From CAYYDE01 sp964470525 (GTDB lineage Bacteria; Patescibacteriota; Gracilibacteria; BD1-5; UBA6164): a DNA stretch of 64,000 nucleotides. A program made the translations under genes and the position numbers. Where the stretch lies: assembly GCA_964470525.1 (NCBI GenBank), contig CAYYDE010000005.1, forward strand, positions 79,990-143,989, given 5' to 3'. Every line of letters starts with the position of its first letter. Positions within the stretch are counted from its first letter, which is position 1. Under the pieces are notes generated by a model. The model had not been told where the DNA came from, made no database searches, and saw only the letters and a program-made list of their open reading frames with translations. This document shows, in pieces, positions 53,133 to 63,960 of this stretch.

Positions 53133-53147
53133 GGTTTATTTTTATTA

Positions 53148-53591
53148 TTATTTATTATTTTTTGATAAATGAATAATTCAATTTAATATTTCAAAAAATA
53201 AATATAAGAAAACAAGAAAAAATCATAATATTATTGAAAAATAAATAAAATCATAGCTATTTAACAATACATTTTTATATTGTTCTTGAAATTTATATGA
53301 AGATATTATTAAAAATTCAATTAAAAATATTATTATCATTCATATAAAATTATGAAAAATTTCAGTTTTTGAGTTTTTAAATGATATTCATTTATCAAGC
53401 TCAATACTAGTAATCTGAGAAACTAAAAAAACAATACTTGCTGAATTAAAACCAATTATTGTTAATATAGCATTTATAATTTGCTCATTTATAAAAAATG
53501 ATAAATAATTATTTCAAAATTTAAAATTTACAAATGTAATTAATGCTCATAATATTAAAGAAACAAAAAATACTCATAAAAATTTAAACAT
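53148..53591 (-). CDS. Four-helix membrane protein
   Basis: 147 aa. Helices at about 3-22, 41-62, 83-101 and 116-138; short loops; no enzymatic motif. Its start lies 5 bp from the stop of the next gene upstream (53597), so the pair is translationally close. Membrane-protein plus cytosolic-protein pairs occur in several antiphage systems. Identity with a known one is not shown. Confidence 0.72.
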
Positions 53592-53596
53592 ATATT

Positions 53597-54427
53597 TTAT
53601 TTTAATTTACTAAAAAGTTTTTGTAATATATCTTTGTTAGTATTAGAATCAATTTCTAATTCATCCATTGATATTGATTTTATATTTTGTTTACTTGTAA
53701 ATTCAACTTTTACTCATTTTGCTTTTACCTTAAATTCTCATGCTCATAATGAAGAATACTCAACACTTTGTTTTATTAATGGATCATTTTCATTTATATT
53801 TAATGCTCCATTTTTATTTTCTAAAACAATGGTAGTATTTGTTATTCAATAATTTTCTCATGCAGTTTTTAAATCATCAGTTAAAGAATTTTTCAATCAT
53901 AAAAAATTTGGAACACTATAAGTAAAAGTTAGTTTTTCTATATTTCACTTATTTTGGTTTACAAAAGTCCAAAAAGTATTTTCATCAGATAAGGGATAAA
54001 ATGAAATTGCATATCAATAATTTTTTAGTTTTATATTCAATTCATCTTCAAGATGTTTCATTTGTGATTCTGGATTTTTAAAAAGATCTGATTTATATTC
54101 AAATCAAACTCTATGTCATTGTTCTTCTTCATAATTTTCAGAAACATTAAAAATTATTTTAGCATGAGGATAATGATCATTTTTTATATCTTTAAATCAT
54201 TCTTCACTTGGAATACTTATAGTTTTTGAAGATTTTCTTCAAATTTCTCAAATTATAAAATTTTCAATCTTTTTATTAAATTTATAAACAATCTTAGAAT
54301 AATATTGGTATTCTAAAGATTCTTGTAATATATCTGATAGTATTTCATTTTTTGTTTTTTCTCAATGAATTGGTAATTGTAATTGAGAATTTTTATTAAG
54401 AGAGAATCAAAAAAATAGTAACTTCAT
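53597..54427 (-). CDS. Unknown 276-aa protein paired with the membrane protein
   Basis: N-terminal segment FGFSLNKNSQLQLP, middle SENYEEEQGHRVGFEYKSDLF and a C-terminal beta-rich part: IEKLTFTYSVPNFLG..LTDDLKTAGENYGITNTTIVLENKNGALNI. That last pattern recurs, as I recall it, in uncharacterised defence-island proteins, but I cannot name the family. About 13 glycines are TGA. 34 bp downstream of the HEPN-like gene. Confidence 0.7.
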
Positions 54428-54461
54428 AAACAATAAATTAAAAAATATAAATTTTATAGTT

Positions 54462-55118
54462 TTAATTAGAATATAATATTAAATTATCTAGTTCCTTACG
54501 AGTATCCATAAAATCAGTAATAGTAGGATATGGTTTATTATAATTATTTCAATGAATAATGTTTCTTAGTTCTCTTACTTTATGCATTATATCTTTTGTA
54601 TTTTCATTAATTAATCAACTACTATAAGCAGTATTTATATTATCATTAAATAATCAAGAAAATCATTTTGCTTGTAATATTCATTCAAATATAGCTCAAC
54701 ACATAAGTAAAAAAGATAAATAAACTCAACTATTAAAATTTTTTTCTGCTTCTTCATAATACTTTCAAAGTCTATTTTTTAATTCAATAGTAGTAACCCC
54801 ATTAAATAATTCAGAATAATCTCTAATTCAATGATAAAATATAGTTAAAGCAAAAATTCAATCTTTAAATTCAGAATATCCAGTTTCAATTTCTAAAATA
54901 TCTCAATTTTTTATACATGTTAATTCAGTGTTAGAATGATTGTTAGAAAAAGTAAAATTTAAAGCTCATTCATGAAATATAAAATATTCAATTGAAAATG
55001 CTTTTAATATTGGTAATTTAAATTTAATTTTATAACTTCTATCACCAATTTTTTCAGATTCACTATTTCAATTAAGTATTATTTGAGATTTCTTTAGAAT
55101 TATATGTAATGATTTCAT
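54462..55118 (-). CDS. HEPN-like protein, unknown
   Basis: 218 aa. N-terminal beta-rich region; C-terminal helical region containing YLSFLLMCGAIFEGILQAKGFSG and VRELRNIIHGNNYNKP. The R-x6-H / RNxxH pattern in a helix followed by HG resembles HEPN/abortive-infection C-terminal domains, some of which are RNases. This is a motif-level inference. Starts 23 bp after the type IIG gene. Confidence 0.62.
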
Positions 55119-55141
55119 AATTTCACTTATTAAAAATTAAA

Positions 55142-58100
55142 CTACTTCAAACTCTCTTCAACAACCTTTATTTCCTCCTCACTCAATCCATACAATTCAT
55201 ACACCATTTCATCAATTTCTCTTTCAAGTTCTAACTGTTCTTTTGGAGGTTTTTTTGGATCATAAAATTCTTGTTTTGTAATCTCCAAAATCTTATCAAC
55301 TTTTTCAATAAAAGGTTTTTGAAATTCTGGAGAGATTTGTTTGATTGGAGTTTCTTTTAAGTGTCTCGGATAAAAATGTAATCAATCTGAATAAAAAGAA
55401 AAAAAGTTCCACATTAATAATTTTGAATTTAATAGTGATAATATATACTTATCATTTAATCAATCAATAATTTCACTTTTATAATTTATTTGATTTGAAA
55501 CTAAATTATATCTTATAGCAATAATACAAGAATCAGCAATATATGAATTTTCATCAATTGAAAATCTATGTGGATTTTTATAATTAGATGTTCTAATACA
55601 AACAATTTTTGAATTTTCAAACAATTCTTTAAATCTAGGTTCTCTATGTAAAGTCGGTTCATATTTTAAAAATAAAGAAGGTTTTTTATTATACCATTTA
55701 AGTATATCTTTTCATTCTAAATAATTTTTCAATCATTCCTCTAAATTTTCTTTTAAAAATTCTTTTTTTGTATTAGCTCAACTTTCAGAATGAATAACAG
55801 CTCACAATGTTATATACATTAATTTTTCTAATTTTATAGAATTTCTATTTATTTTATCTTTAATATAAAATAAATTTTCATTTAGACTTGGTATTATATT
55901 ATATTCATTGTTTTCATTAATAAACTTTGTATTATAAAATTTTAAACCTAAATCTTTAAAATCAATTTTTTTATCATTAAAATCTCATATTAAAAACTTG
56001 TAATCATTTATTGTCTTTGAGTTTTTAATTATTGTTATTTCTGATGATACAGTAGCATTTTCAAAAATTTTATTATTTCAAAAATCTAAAATTTGTAAAA
56101 TATTAAGTCATTTAATTAATTGTCTAAGCTTTAATCAATATTTTTGAGCTAACCATTTATTAGATGTAATATAAGTTATTATTCAATCTTGTTTTAATAA
56201 ATTAATTCAAAGTTCATAAAATAATATTAAAATATCATAGTGACTATTTGCTGTTAAATATAATTTATCATACTTTTTCTTTATAGTACTATCTATATCA
56301 TGATTAGCTATATACGGTGGATTCCCAATCACTATATCAAACTTCCCATTCCCCATCATCAAACTTGGATCAAAAAACTCTGCACTATGATTTGCATTAA
56401 ATGGTTCATAAGTTTCAAGTTGTTTTGTTCTTTCTGATTTTAAATTATATAAATCCATTTTTAGATTTTTTCAAAATCAAAGATAGTTTTCAAGTAAATT
56501 TCTATATTCTTCTTTTTCTTTATTTGTTTTTGAATTATAATAAGAATCCATATGATCTTTTATAGTTCATACTCTTAAATTTTTAACTTTATCAAATTCA
56601 ATTTTAATTTGTTCCTGTTCTTCTGCTAAAGGTATCAAAGTATTTGCACAAACAAACTTAAATTCAAAATTTGGAAGTGGTTCTGGAGTTTCTTCATCTA
56701 CTACCAAACTAAGCCAAAATCTAAGCCTTGCAATATCTATTGCACCTGCTGAAATATCTACTCAATAAATATTGCTTCATATAATATCTCTTTTGATTTT
56801 ATACATTGAAATTTTCCCTTGTTCATTTTTGAATTCATCATTATTCATTCAAAATGTTTTATAAAAAGTTCCATAAATATAATATCTAATAGTGCTTATT
56901 TCATGTAAAATTCACATAGGAAAAGCTCATGACCCAATTGCTGGATCAAGAATTTTTACTTTTTTTAGAAGTAAATCAACTTCTTCTATAATACTTGCTA
57001 GTTTATCAAATATTTCTTCTGTAATATCAGCTTTTGTAACTAAAAACTTTTCTTTTAGATCAAAAAGAATTCTAACTTTTTCTTCATTTTCTTCTTTTTT
57101 CCCTTTTAAATTGTTTAAAAGATATGCTACTAGACTTTCCTTTGTCATATAGTGAACAATCTCACGAGGAGTGTAAAAAGCCCCAAATTTCTTGTTTAAT
57201 TCTTTATCTATTTCTATTTTTTTCTTACTTTCATATATTTTGACTATTTCATCTATATTTTCTGGACTTATAGAAATCATCTTTTCAAATATTCTACCAA
57301 GCATTTCAGGATCAATAGCTATATCACTATCATATAAATCATCTTCATCTATAGTAAAATTATAAAGATCAAAAGTATCTAAAATACCATCTTTATTTTC
57401 ATTTGAGAAAATATCATTTGAAATTTTTGATATATTATCTCTCCATCACTTATAATCTTCTTTAAAAAGTCATCCATTTAGATATGGAACTTTTTTGTTA
57501 AAATATTCATTGAAATCATCATTATCAGAATTATCTTTATTTAATCAAGCAAAAAATAACCATTCTAAATAGTCATTATAAAAATATCCATGTTTTTCTA
57601 ATATATATTTTTCTCATGAAGCAAAATCATCCCACATAGTTCTCATGAAATTTTTATCTCAATTTACTCCATATTTTCAATCCCTTTCTACTCAAAGCCA
57701 ACCTTTCTTTTGTATAAAATAAAGAAAAACTATTTTTCATAGTAGATTTTTTGCAAAACTCACTATTTCTACTTTTTGGCTTGTTAATAATTTTGTAAAA
57801 GCACTATCATCAGTTATAGCTTTATAAAGTCTTATATAAAGAGTTAAATAATCATTAAAAAATTCTTTTCTTACTACTTCTACATCAAATCTTGAAACTA
57901 AATCTTTGAAATCTGTTATAGTTTTGTTTAAATATTTTTCTGGAGTTCTTGTTTTTTCTCAAACTCAAAGTAAAAAACTATATCTTTTTGGATTAGAAGT
58001 TTCAGTTTCTCACCATGTTTTTTTAAGAGTTAAAAGTGATAATCTCCAAGAAGAGCTATCAGCACTATAAAAAACTATTAAAGCATTTTGAACTCATTTA

Positions 58101-58363
58101 CTCTCCATAATTTTAAAAGCATCTCTTGTAAGAGTGATTCTTGGATCATTTTTTGATTTTTGTTTGATCTCAAAAATACTTATTTCTTTATCAAGAGTTA
58201 TTTTACCAAGCTCAAAACAACTACTTTCATCAAAGAAAATAGTTTTTCTATCAATTTGGATTGGTTTTATATTTTGAACCAAGTTATCTCCAAATAATTT
58301 TATTCTTAGATAATTTAAAAAATCTCTTCTGTTTTCTAAATTATATGCTTTATTAAATATCAT
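55142..58363 (-). CDS. Type IIG (Eco57I-like) restriction-modification enzyme
   Basis: 1073 aa. N-terminal part has FFDESSCFELGKITLDKEISIFEIKQKS, reminiscent of an endonuclease-like region. The central methyltransferase has LDPAIGSGAFPMGIL (motif I), IYGVDISAGAIDIARLRFWL and the catalytic NPPY at residues 681-684. A C-terminal target-recognition part has KPSLFLKYEPTLHREPRF. The large single polypeptide fits Eco57I/PglX-like N6-adenine enzymes. It has its own upstream region with repeats (58399-58490). TAG stop. Whether it cuts DNA itself or only methylates (as PglX in BREX) is not decidable here; no pglZ or brxC is present. Confidence 0.88.
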
Positions 58364-58398
58364 TATTAATAATATATTATGAAATATGCTTTTAGTTA

Positions 58399-58490
58399 TC
58401 CATCCTTATTTTTATATAATCCATTCTTAATTCATTTTTTTTGCTTAAAATCGGTAAAAATTAATCCATCCTTATTTTATATTAATTCAT
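58399..58490. promoter_or_regulatory. Upstream region of type IIG gene with direct repeats
   Basis: The 14-bp TCCATCCTTATTTT occurs at about 58399 and 58466, each followed by TATA-rich sequence and ATTCAT-like ends. Two spaced copies suggest a binding site, perhaps for the winged-helix part of the adjacent AlbA_2 protein. Confidence 0.45.
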
Positions 58491-58492
58491 TA

Positions 58493-59938
58493 TTATAAAG
58501 TATATAAGGCATTTTTATCTCTTTGAAGCTCAGAATGTTTTTGTATTAATCATTTATCAACTAACTTTCTTAAATGTTCTCTAATAGTAACTTCTTTTAT
58601 TCATAATTGTGTAGATAAACCTTTTAAATTTAATCAATTATTTTGAGATAATGCTATTATTATATTTTTTGAAGTATCAGGCAGTTTTGATAATTCTTTT
58701 TCTATAGATAATCTTTTATGTTCAGTTAGTATTCTATTATCATTTCTAGTATTATTCTTTAGTATTAGTGTTACTATATTATTTTTATCAATATATTCTG
58801 GTTTTGATAAAAAATATTTTTGCATAACCTCAAATATTCTCTTTACTCATTCATTTAACTCTCTTACATATCAAAAATCATTTAGTATTCTTGCAATTCT
58901 TGGATTTCTTGCATACCTATTTTCTGTAATATTTTCAGGAGTTACAAAACTTGGTAGAGGTCAAGAATTAGAAATTTCTAATCTATCATTATAATGTTTA
59001 ATTAAAACAACATTTCAATGTAAATTATAAGATCTATGAGTTAATGCATTAACAATTCATTCAAGCCAAGCTCATTCTGGATATTCTGATATTTTAATAA
59101 ATTTTCAACTATCTAAATCTAAAAAGTAATAATCTTTTAAAACTGTTTGTAAAAATTTTTTTATTAATTCTATAAGTCTTGGAATACATCATGAAAATCT
59201 TTCATCCTTAATTATATTTAATTGAGTTCAAGTTGTTGAAATATTTCAATCATATCTTATATATCTTACAGAAGCTGAAGATATGTATTTTTCTGGATCT
59301 TCTGCAAATAATAAAATAGCTGATCTTTTATAATAATATTTTCAATCTTTTTTTATAGCCAAGTATCTATTCACAAAAAGATCTCTAAAATCTCAATTAT
59401 ATTTTACTATGGTATCTTTATAGTAATTGACTACTGACATTCTAAAATCATTTTCATCAAAATCTTCTACAATTTCATCTTCATATTTTCTAAGACTTTT
59501 ATCATATTCCAAATTTCTTACTTCATCTCTATTTAATTTCCTAGTTTCATCTCATACTCTTAAATATACATCTTCAGCTCAATCTTTTTTTGAAAATAAT
59601 CTTTCATAATCAGGTTCAATATGATATAAAAAAACTGTTTTTCATTCAATTTCTACTTCTTCTATTTTAAAATTAGTTGGAGGTTTTATATAATCAATTC
59701 AAATCTGTTTAAAATTATTATATGTAGTATTATCTAAACTTTTAAGATCTTCAATTACTCAATCATTTATTCATAATACAACAATTCCTCATTCAGCATT
59801 AGCCATAGCTATAATACTATTAGCAAGTTTTGTAGTAGAAATTTGCATTGATTTTCTTTCAAAATATATTCACTCTGGAGAATTAAGTAAAAACTCCAAG
59901 GTAATTTTATTATTTATTGCAGATATAATATTACTCAT
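58493..59938 (-). CDS. AlbA_2 (Schlafen-like AAA_4) protein with winged-helix C-terminus
   Basis: 481 aa. N-terminal AlbA_2 domain: FERKSMQISTTKLANSIIAMANAEGGIVVLGINDG. A middle GHKL-like ATP-binding part: EGIVNALTHRSYN and PRIARILNDFGYVRELNEGVKRIFE. The C-terminal winged helix is LKGLSTQLGIKEVTIREHLRKLVDKGLIQ. This domain set is common in transcription regulators and in defence islands next to methylases and helicases. Starts 17 bp after the helicase stop, so co-transcribed. Confidence 0.85.
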
Positions 59939-59955
59939 AATTATAAGTTTATTTA

Positions 59956-62900
59956 TTAAAATTCTTCACTAATAATCAAATCTAGTGTTTCTTCGGTAAA
60001 ATTCTTAGAAAAATCAATAATTCATTTTAGATACTCTTCAGTTATATTTTCTCTAATAAATTTAGAATCTTTTTCCCAAGTTGCTTTTGTAACTTTTCTT
60101 ATTTGTTTCATATAAACAAGTGGTAAAGCTCATAATTTTATAACATCACTTAACAATTTATAATAATGAACTCAAGTAAGTTCAAATAAATTATTCGCAT
60201 TTTCAAATGCTTTCTTTTGTTGAGTATTCATATTTGCTTCACTTCAAGGTTTCTTAATTTCTTCTTTTAATCTTTCATAATTAGTATAAAAATTTTTAGA
60301 AACTTCTTTTGATTCTTCTTTTTCATCAGCTTTAAATAATTCAAATGCTTCTTTTACTGTTATAGGTGAAATTAAATCTTTTTTAGTATCATAAAAATAG
60401 AATATCAAATTTGCTCTTTTTTTAGCAAAGAGTAAAACTCAAGAAACTCATTTTTTTTCTATTCTCATAATTCTTGTTCTTTGTGGAATACTTTCTATCT
60501 TTTTTAATAATTCTTTATCTGTAATTGCTTTTTTATAATCATTTAAGTATTCACTATCCCAAGATTTGTCTTCATTTGTATTTTTATCTGTTTCAATAAC
60601 TTTTTTATAAAAAGATCATACTTCTTCTTCTCAAGTTAAAGTTTTTACATCAACTCATAAAACAGTTGCAATCATTCTAATCTTTAATTTAGATATTCTT
60701 TTTGTGTTTACATAATCTTCTCAAACAAGAGATGGAAAATAATTATAAACATATAAAGTATCATAAACTTTTTTATTTATTCTGTTTATTCTTCAAATTC
60801 TTTGAATTACTTTTGTTGGATTATATGGAATATCATAGTTTATTATGATTCATGCTCTATGAAGATTATATCATTCTGATATTGCATCTGTTCAAAGTAA
60901 AATATCAAAATTGTTTTCTTGTTTTGATAATTCAACTCAAGCATCAAAATTTAGTTTTATATCTTTTTTTAATTCTTCTGTTTTTGATTTTCAAGTTACT
61001 ACTAAAACTCTATCTCAAAGATTAGATTTAAGATATTCTACTGTATCAGCAAACATTGAAAAAACTACTATTTTTCTATCTTTATTTTCTTTTTGTAACT
61101 CTTTTAATTTAACTGCAAAACTATCAAGTTTAGGATCATTTTTTACTTGTTCCCAATCTTTTTGTAATCATTTTAAAAACTCTAAATCAGATTCTAAATC
61201 TCTCATAAATTTAGAATCTAAATCATTTTTCATTATTAATATTCAATCTTTACTTACTATTAATTCTTTTACTTTATCAACTTGTTCATCTATCAAAGTT
61301 CATTCTTCATCAAAAAAGTCATCTACATCAGGTAAACTTCATTTTTTAATTACAGGAATTCAATCTAAAACTTGAATATATGTTTTTACATTTTCATAAG
61401 AAGCAATAATTGAAGAAAGTGTCTTTTTAAAAGCAAAAATTGAACTTTCAAATCTAGAAACTAACAGTCTTCTTATAAAGAAAGGCATGTTTTTTTGTCT
61501 TCATTCCAAAAGAGCATATTCATATCACAAAGTATCTTCTATTTCTCATTGATATTTTTCTACATTTGCTTTATCTATATAAGTCAAAGCACGGTATCTT
61601 GCTCCAGCAAAATTTACAGAGTTTCAATCATTATCAATTTCAACTAGTGATTCTAGTGTATTAACATACAGATCTTCTATATCTCATAAATCAAATTTTA
61701 ATTCTCTTGGATCATCTACTTTTGAGAATTCAAATCATTGTTCTTTTAAATCCTTCTTATATGATTCAACTTCATCTAAGTCAACCCTTGACCTTCTTAC
61801 AACTACGGGTCAAATAAGTTGTCTTATATTTTCTGCTAGATTCTTTAACTTTACACCAGAAGTTGCTTCATCTATAACTTTTTCTTTTTCTTCTTTTCTT
61901 ATTTCAAGATACTTGTTTTGCAAATCCTTAAAATCTTGAATTAATCAATTTTTTGTATGAATAGTTGGATTTCAAGCAATTTGAAATAATTTAATAAGAT
62001 TAAATATATCATTTGGTTCATTATTAAATGGAGTTGCTGAAAGTAATATTACTTTTTTTCATTGACACAATTGATGTAATCTTCAATAATCAATTGTATC
62101 AGCATTTCTATATTTATGTGCCTCATCTATTAAAACTACACTTGCCTTGTGAATATCACTCAAATCATATTCAAGAGCTTTTTCTATTTTTCAAGAACTA
62201 AAAATTTCAACTTTTAAATTAAAATCTTTTTTGTAATCACTCCATCAATCTTCTAAATGTGGAGGACATATAATAATAGCTTTAGAATTTTCTTCTAATC
62301 TTTGTAAATTTCAAACTAATGTAGATCAGATTACTGATTTACCAAGTCAAACTACATCAGCAATTATTACTCAATTATGTTCATTTATTATTTTTAATCA
62401 TTTCTTTATTGCATCAATTTGATATTCAAGATTTCAAAATTTTTCTCATGTTAAATCAGAAGGTGTTTTAATTCCTTCTTCATCTTTGAAATATTCACTT
62501 AATAATCTAATATAACATAAATATGGTTCTGTTAATCTCAACCAAGTTTCTTTTTTTAAAACCTTTACAAGTTCATCATTTTCTCATCCTGTAGTTATAG
62601 AAATTGAGTGGTTATTCCATATATCATCAAATATTTCTTTTTCTTCTAAAAAAACTCTTGAATCTCTTTCAATTTCATTTCTTTCTCTTCTTCATTCTAA
62701 TCATGAATAGCTTAAATTGCTAGTTCACCATATAAATGTTCATGGTAATGTTCATCATTGAGAATAAATTCAATCATGATGAAATAAATATATTTTTTGA
62801 TGATTTGGATCAATAGTTTTTCTTATTTCTAAACTACCATCAATTATTTTATTTATATAAACTTCAACAGCTTCAACTCAATTTAAGTTATCCAATACAT

Positions 62901-63183
62901 CTGTTTTATTGAAAAGTTCTTTTACTTGTTTTATTGCATCTGTCTTAGTAGGTGTAGAAAAATTAATTTCATTTATTTTTAAAACTGAATTTACAATTTT
63001 TAATTCTGTATCCATTCAAATCAGAATTCTTACTTTTTTCTCTCAAAGTTCTTTATAAATTCATTGAAATCAAGAAAAATAAAAAAATCATACAAGTATA
63101 TCTAATTTACTTGTTGCTGGTAAAACTTTTTCAATTATTTCAGATAATAATTCATCTGTATTTCTAATTATTTGTGCTGACAT
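59956..63183 (-). CDS. SNF2/DEAD-type helicase with PLD-like N-terminal domain
   Basis: 1075 aa. N-terminal PLD-like region: LVGFFYFSGFQGIYKELG and a single HxK-type motif (NHQKIYLFHHDG). Helicase motifs: I DVVGLGKSVIG near 275, II VVLIDEAHKYRN near 350, III LLSATPFNN, IV-VI VVFSMFADTVEYL, LLGTDAISEGYNL, VIQRIGRINRINKK. Long C-terminal tail. Found widely with methylases in restriction-like islands. Likely translocates on DNA and directs cleavage. First gene of the operon after the XRE gene. The motif I glycine is TGA. Confidence 0.9.
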
Positions 63184-63244
63184 TTTATTATAGTTAAATT
63201 GTATTATATCAACTATTTCTAAAATGGAAATAGTTCATTATTTT

Positions 63245-63277
63245 AATCAGTTACTAACTATTACTTAGTAACTGATT
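63245..63277. repeat. 13-bp inverted repeat between XRE and helicase genes
   Basis: AATCAGTTACTAA / TTAGTAACTGATT around a short loop. It may be a terminator or an operator separating regulator from operon. Confidence 0.6.
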
Positions 63278-63481
63278 TTATTTTGTTAATTTAAATAAAT
63301 CATTTGGTTTACATCTAAACCCTTTCAAAAGCTCTCCAATTGTTTCAAAACTCACTTTTGTTGTTCTTCACTCTTTTATATTCCAAAGTTGTTGGTAACT
63401 AAGTGATACTTTTTTCTCTAAATCACTTAACTTCATATTTTTCTTTTCTAATAGTCATTCTATATTTATTTCTACTTTCAT
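63278..63481 (-). CDS. XRE-family helix-turn-helix regulator
   Basis: 67 aa. MKLSDLEKKVSLSYQQLWNIKEGRTTKVSFETIGELLKGFRCKPNDLF is the compact HTH_26/Cro-type fold. Three TGA glycines. Placed upstream of the helicase operon; likely autoregulatory and the controller of the island. Confidence 0.85.
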
Positions 63482-63822
63482 ATTTTTTTATATTTTTTAA
63501 ATATTCTAAATTAATATAACTGTAATTGATAATAAATCAAGTTAAAAAATAATTCATTTTTACTCCAAAAACTATTTTTCAGATATAAGTTTTCAAAGTA
63601 TCAGAGCCAAAAACTCTATTTTAATTTTTGGAGTTTTGGTTTTTTTTATTTTTACAATAAAAAAGAAGCAAAAAATGTATTTTACTCCATAATATAACTT
63701 TCTCTGAAGAGAAAGGAGTAAATATAAAATTTACTCTGAGTTTTTCTTTTCTAAATATATAAATTAGTTCTTATGTTATCATTATTATTAGGTAATCTAT
63801 AAAAACTAACTTATTCTTGTAT
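63482..63822. other. Intergenic region upstream of the XRE gene
   Basis: 341 bp without a convincing gene. It holds the shared motif at 63510-63531, an imperfect stem CCAAAAACTC/GAGTTTTGG near 63607-63640 followed by a T run (possible plus-strand terminator), and a compound hairpin at about 63675-63725 (TTTACTCC...CTTTCTCT-GA-AGAGAAAGGAGTAAA). Confidence 0.55.
63510..63531. promoter_or_regulatory. Shared 22-bp motif, copy 2 (upstream of XRE gene)
   Basis: ATTAATATAACTGTAATTGATA, 20 of 22 identical to 51914-51935, 29 bp upstream of the XRE start. Probable operator/promoter element. Confidence 0.55.
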
Positions 63823-63960
63823 TTAGAAAGCATACTCTCATACCATCGCATCTTTCAATTCTCACATATCAAATTTTACCTGATTTTTGTTTTTAGCTAC
63901 ATATTCATAGAGAGCTCATATAGTTTTTAATCATCTCTGTCAGCTGTACCAAATAAACAA
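63823..63960 (-). pseudogene. Possible C-terminal gene fragment at right edge
   Basis: Open frame with code 25, ending GALYEYVAKNKNQVKFDM...AF. A second frame from the right edge (KIEYHKYFENQVFCLFGTADRD) meets it at about 63925. Together they look like one protein broken by a one-base shift, in a gene running past the window. No family recognised. Confidence 0.25.

Noticed and set aside
52191..63481. BREX or DISARM system
   Set aside because: No pglZ, brxC, brxA/B or DUF1998 gene; only generic helicase and methylase parts are shared.
63946..63952. Right attachment site: GTACCAA as in the tRNA-Glu 3' end
   Set aside because: Only 7 bp match and there is no extended similarity; chance is likely in this window.
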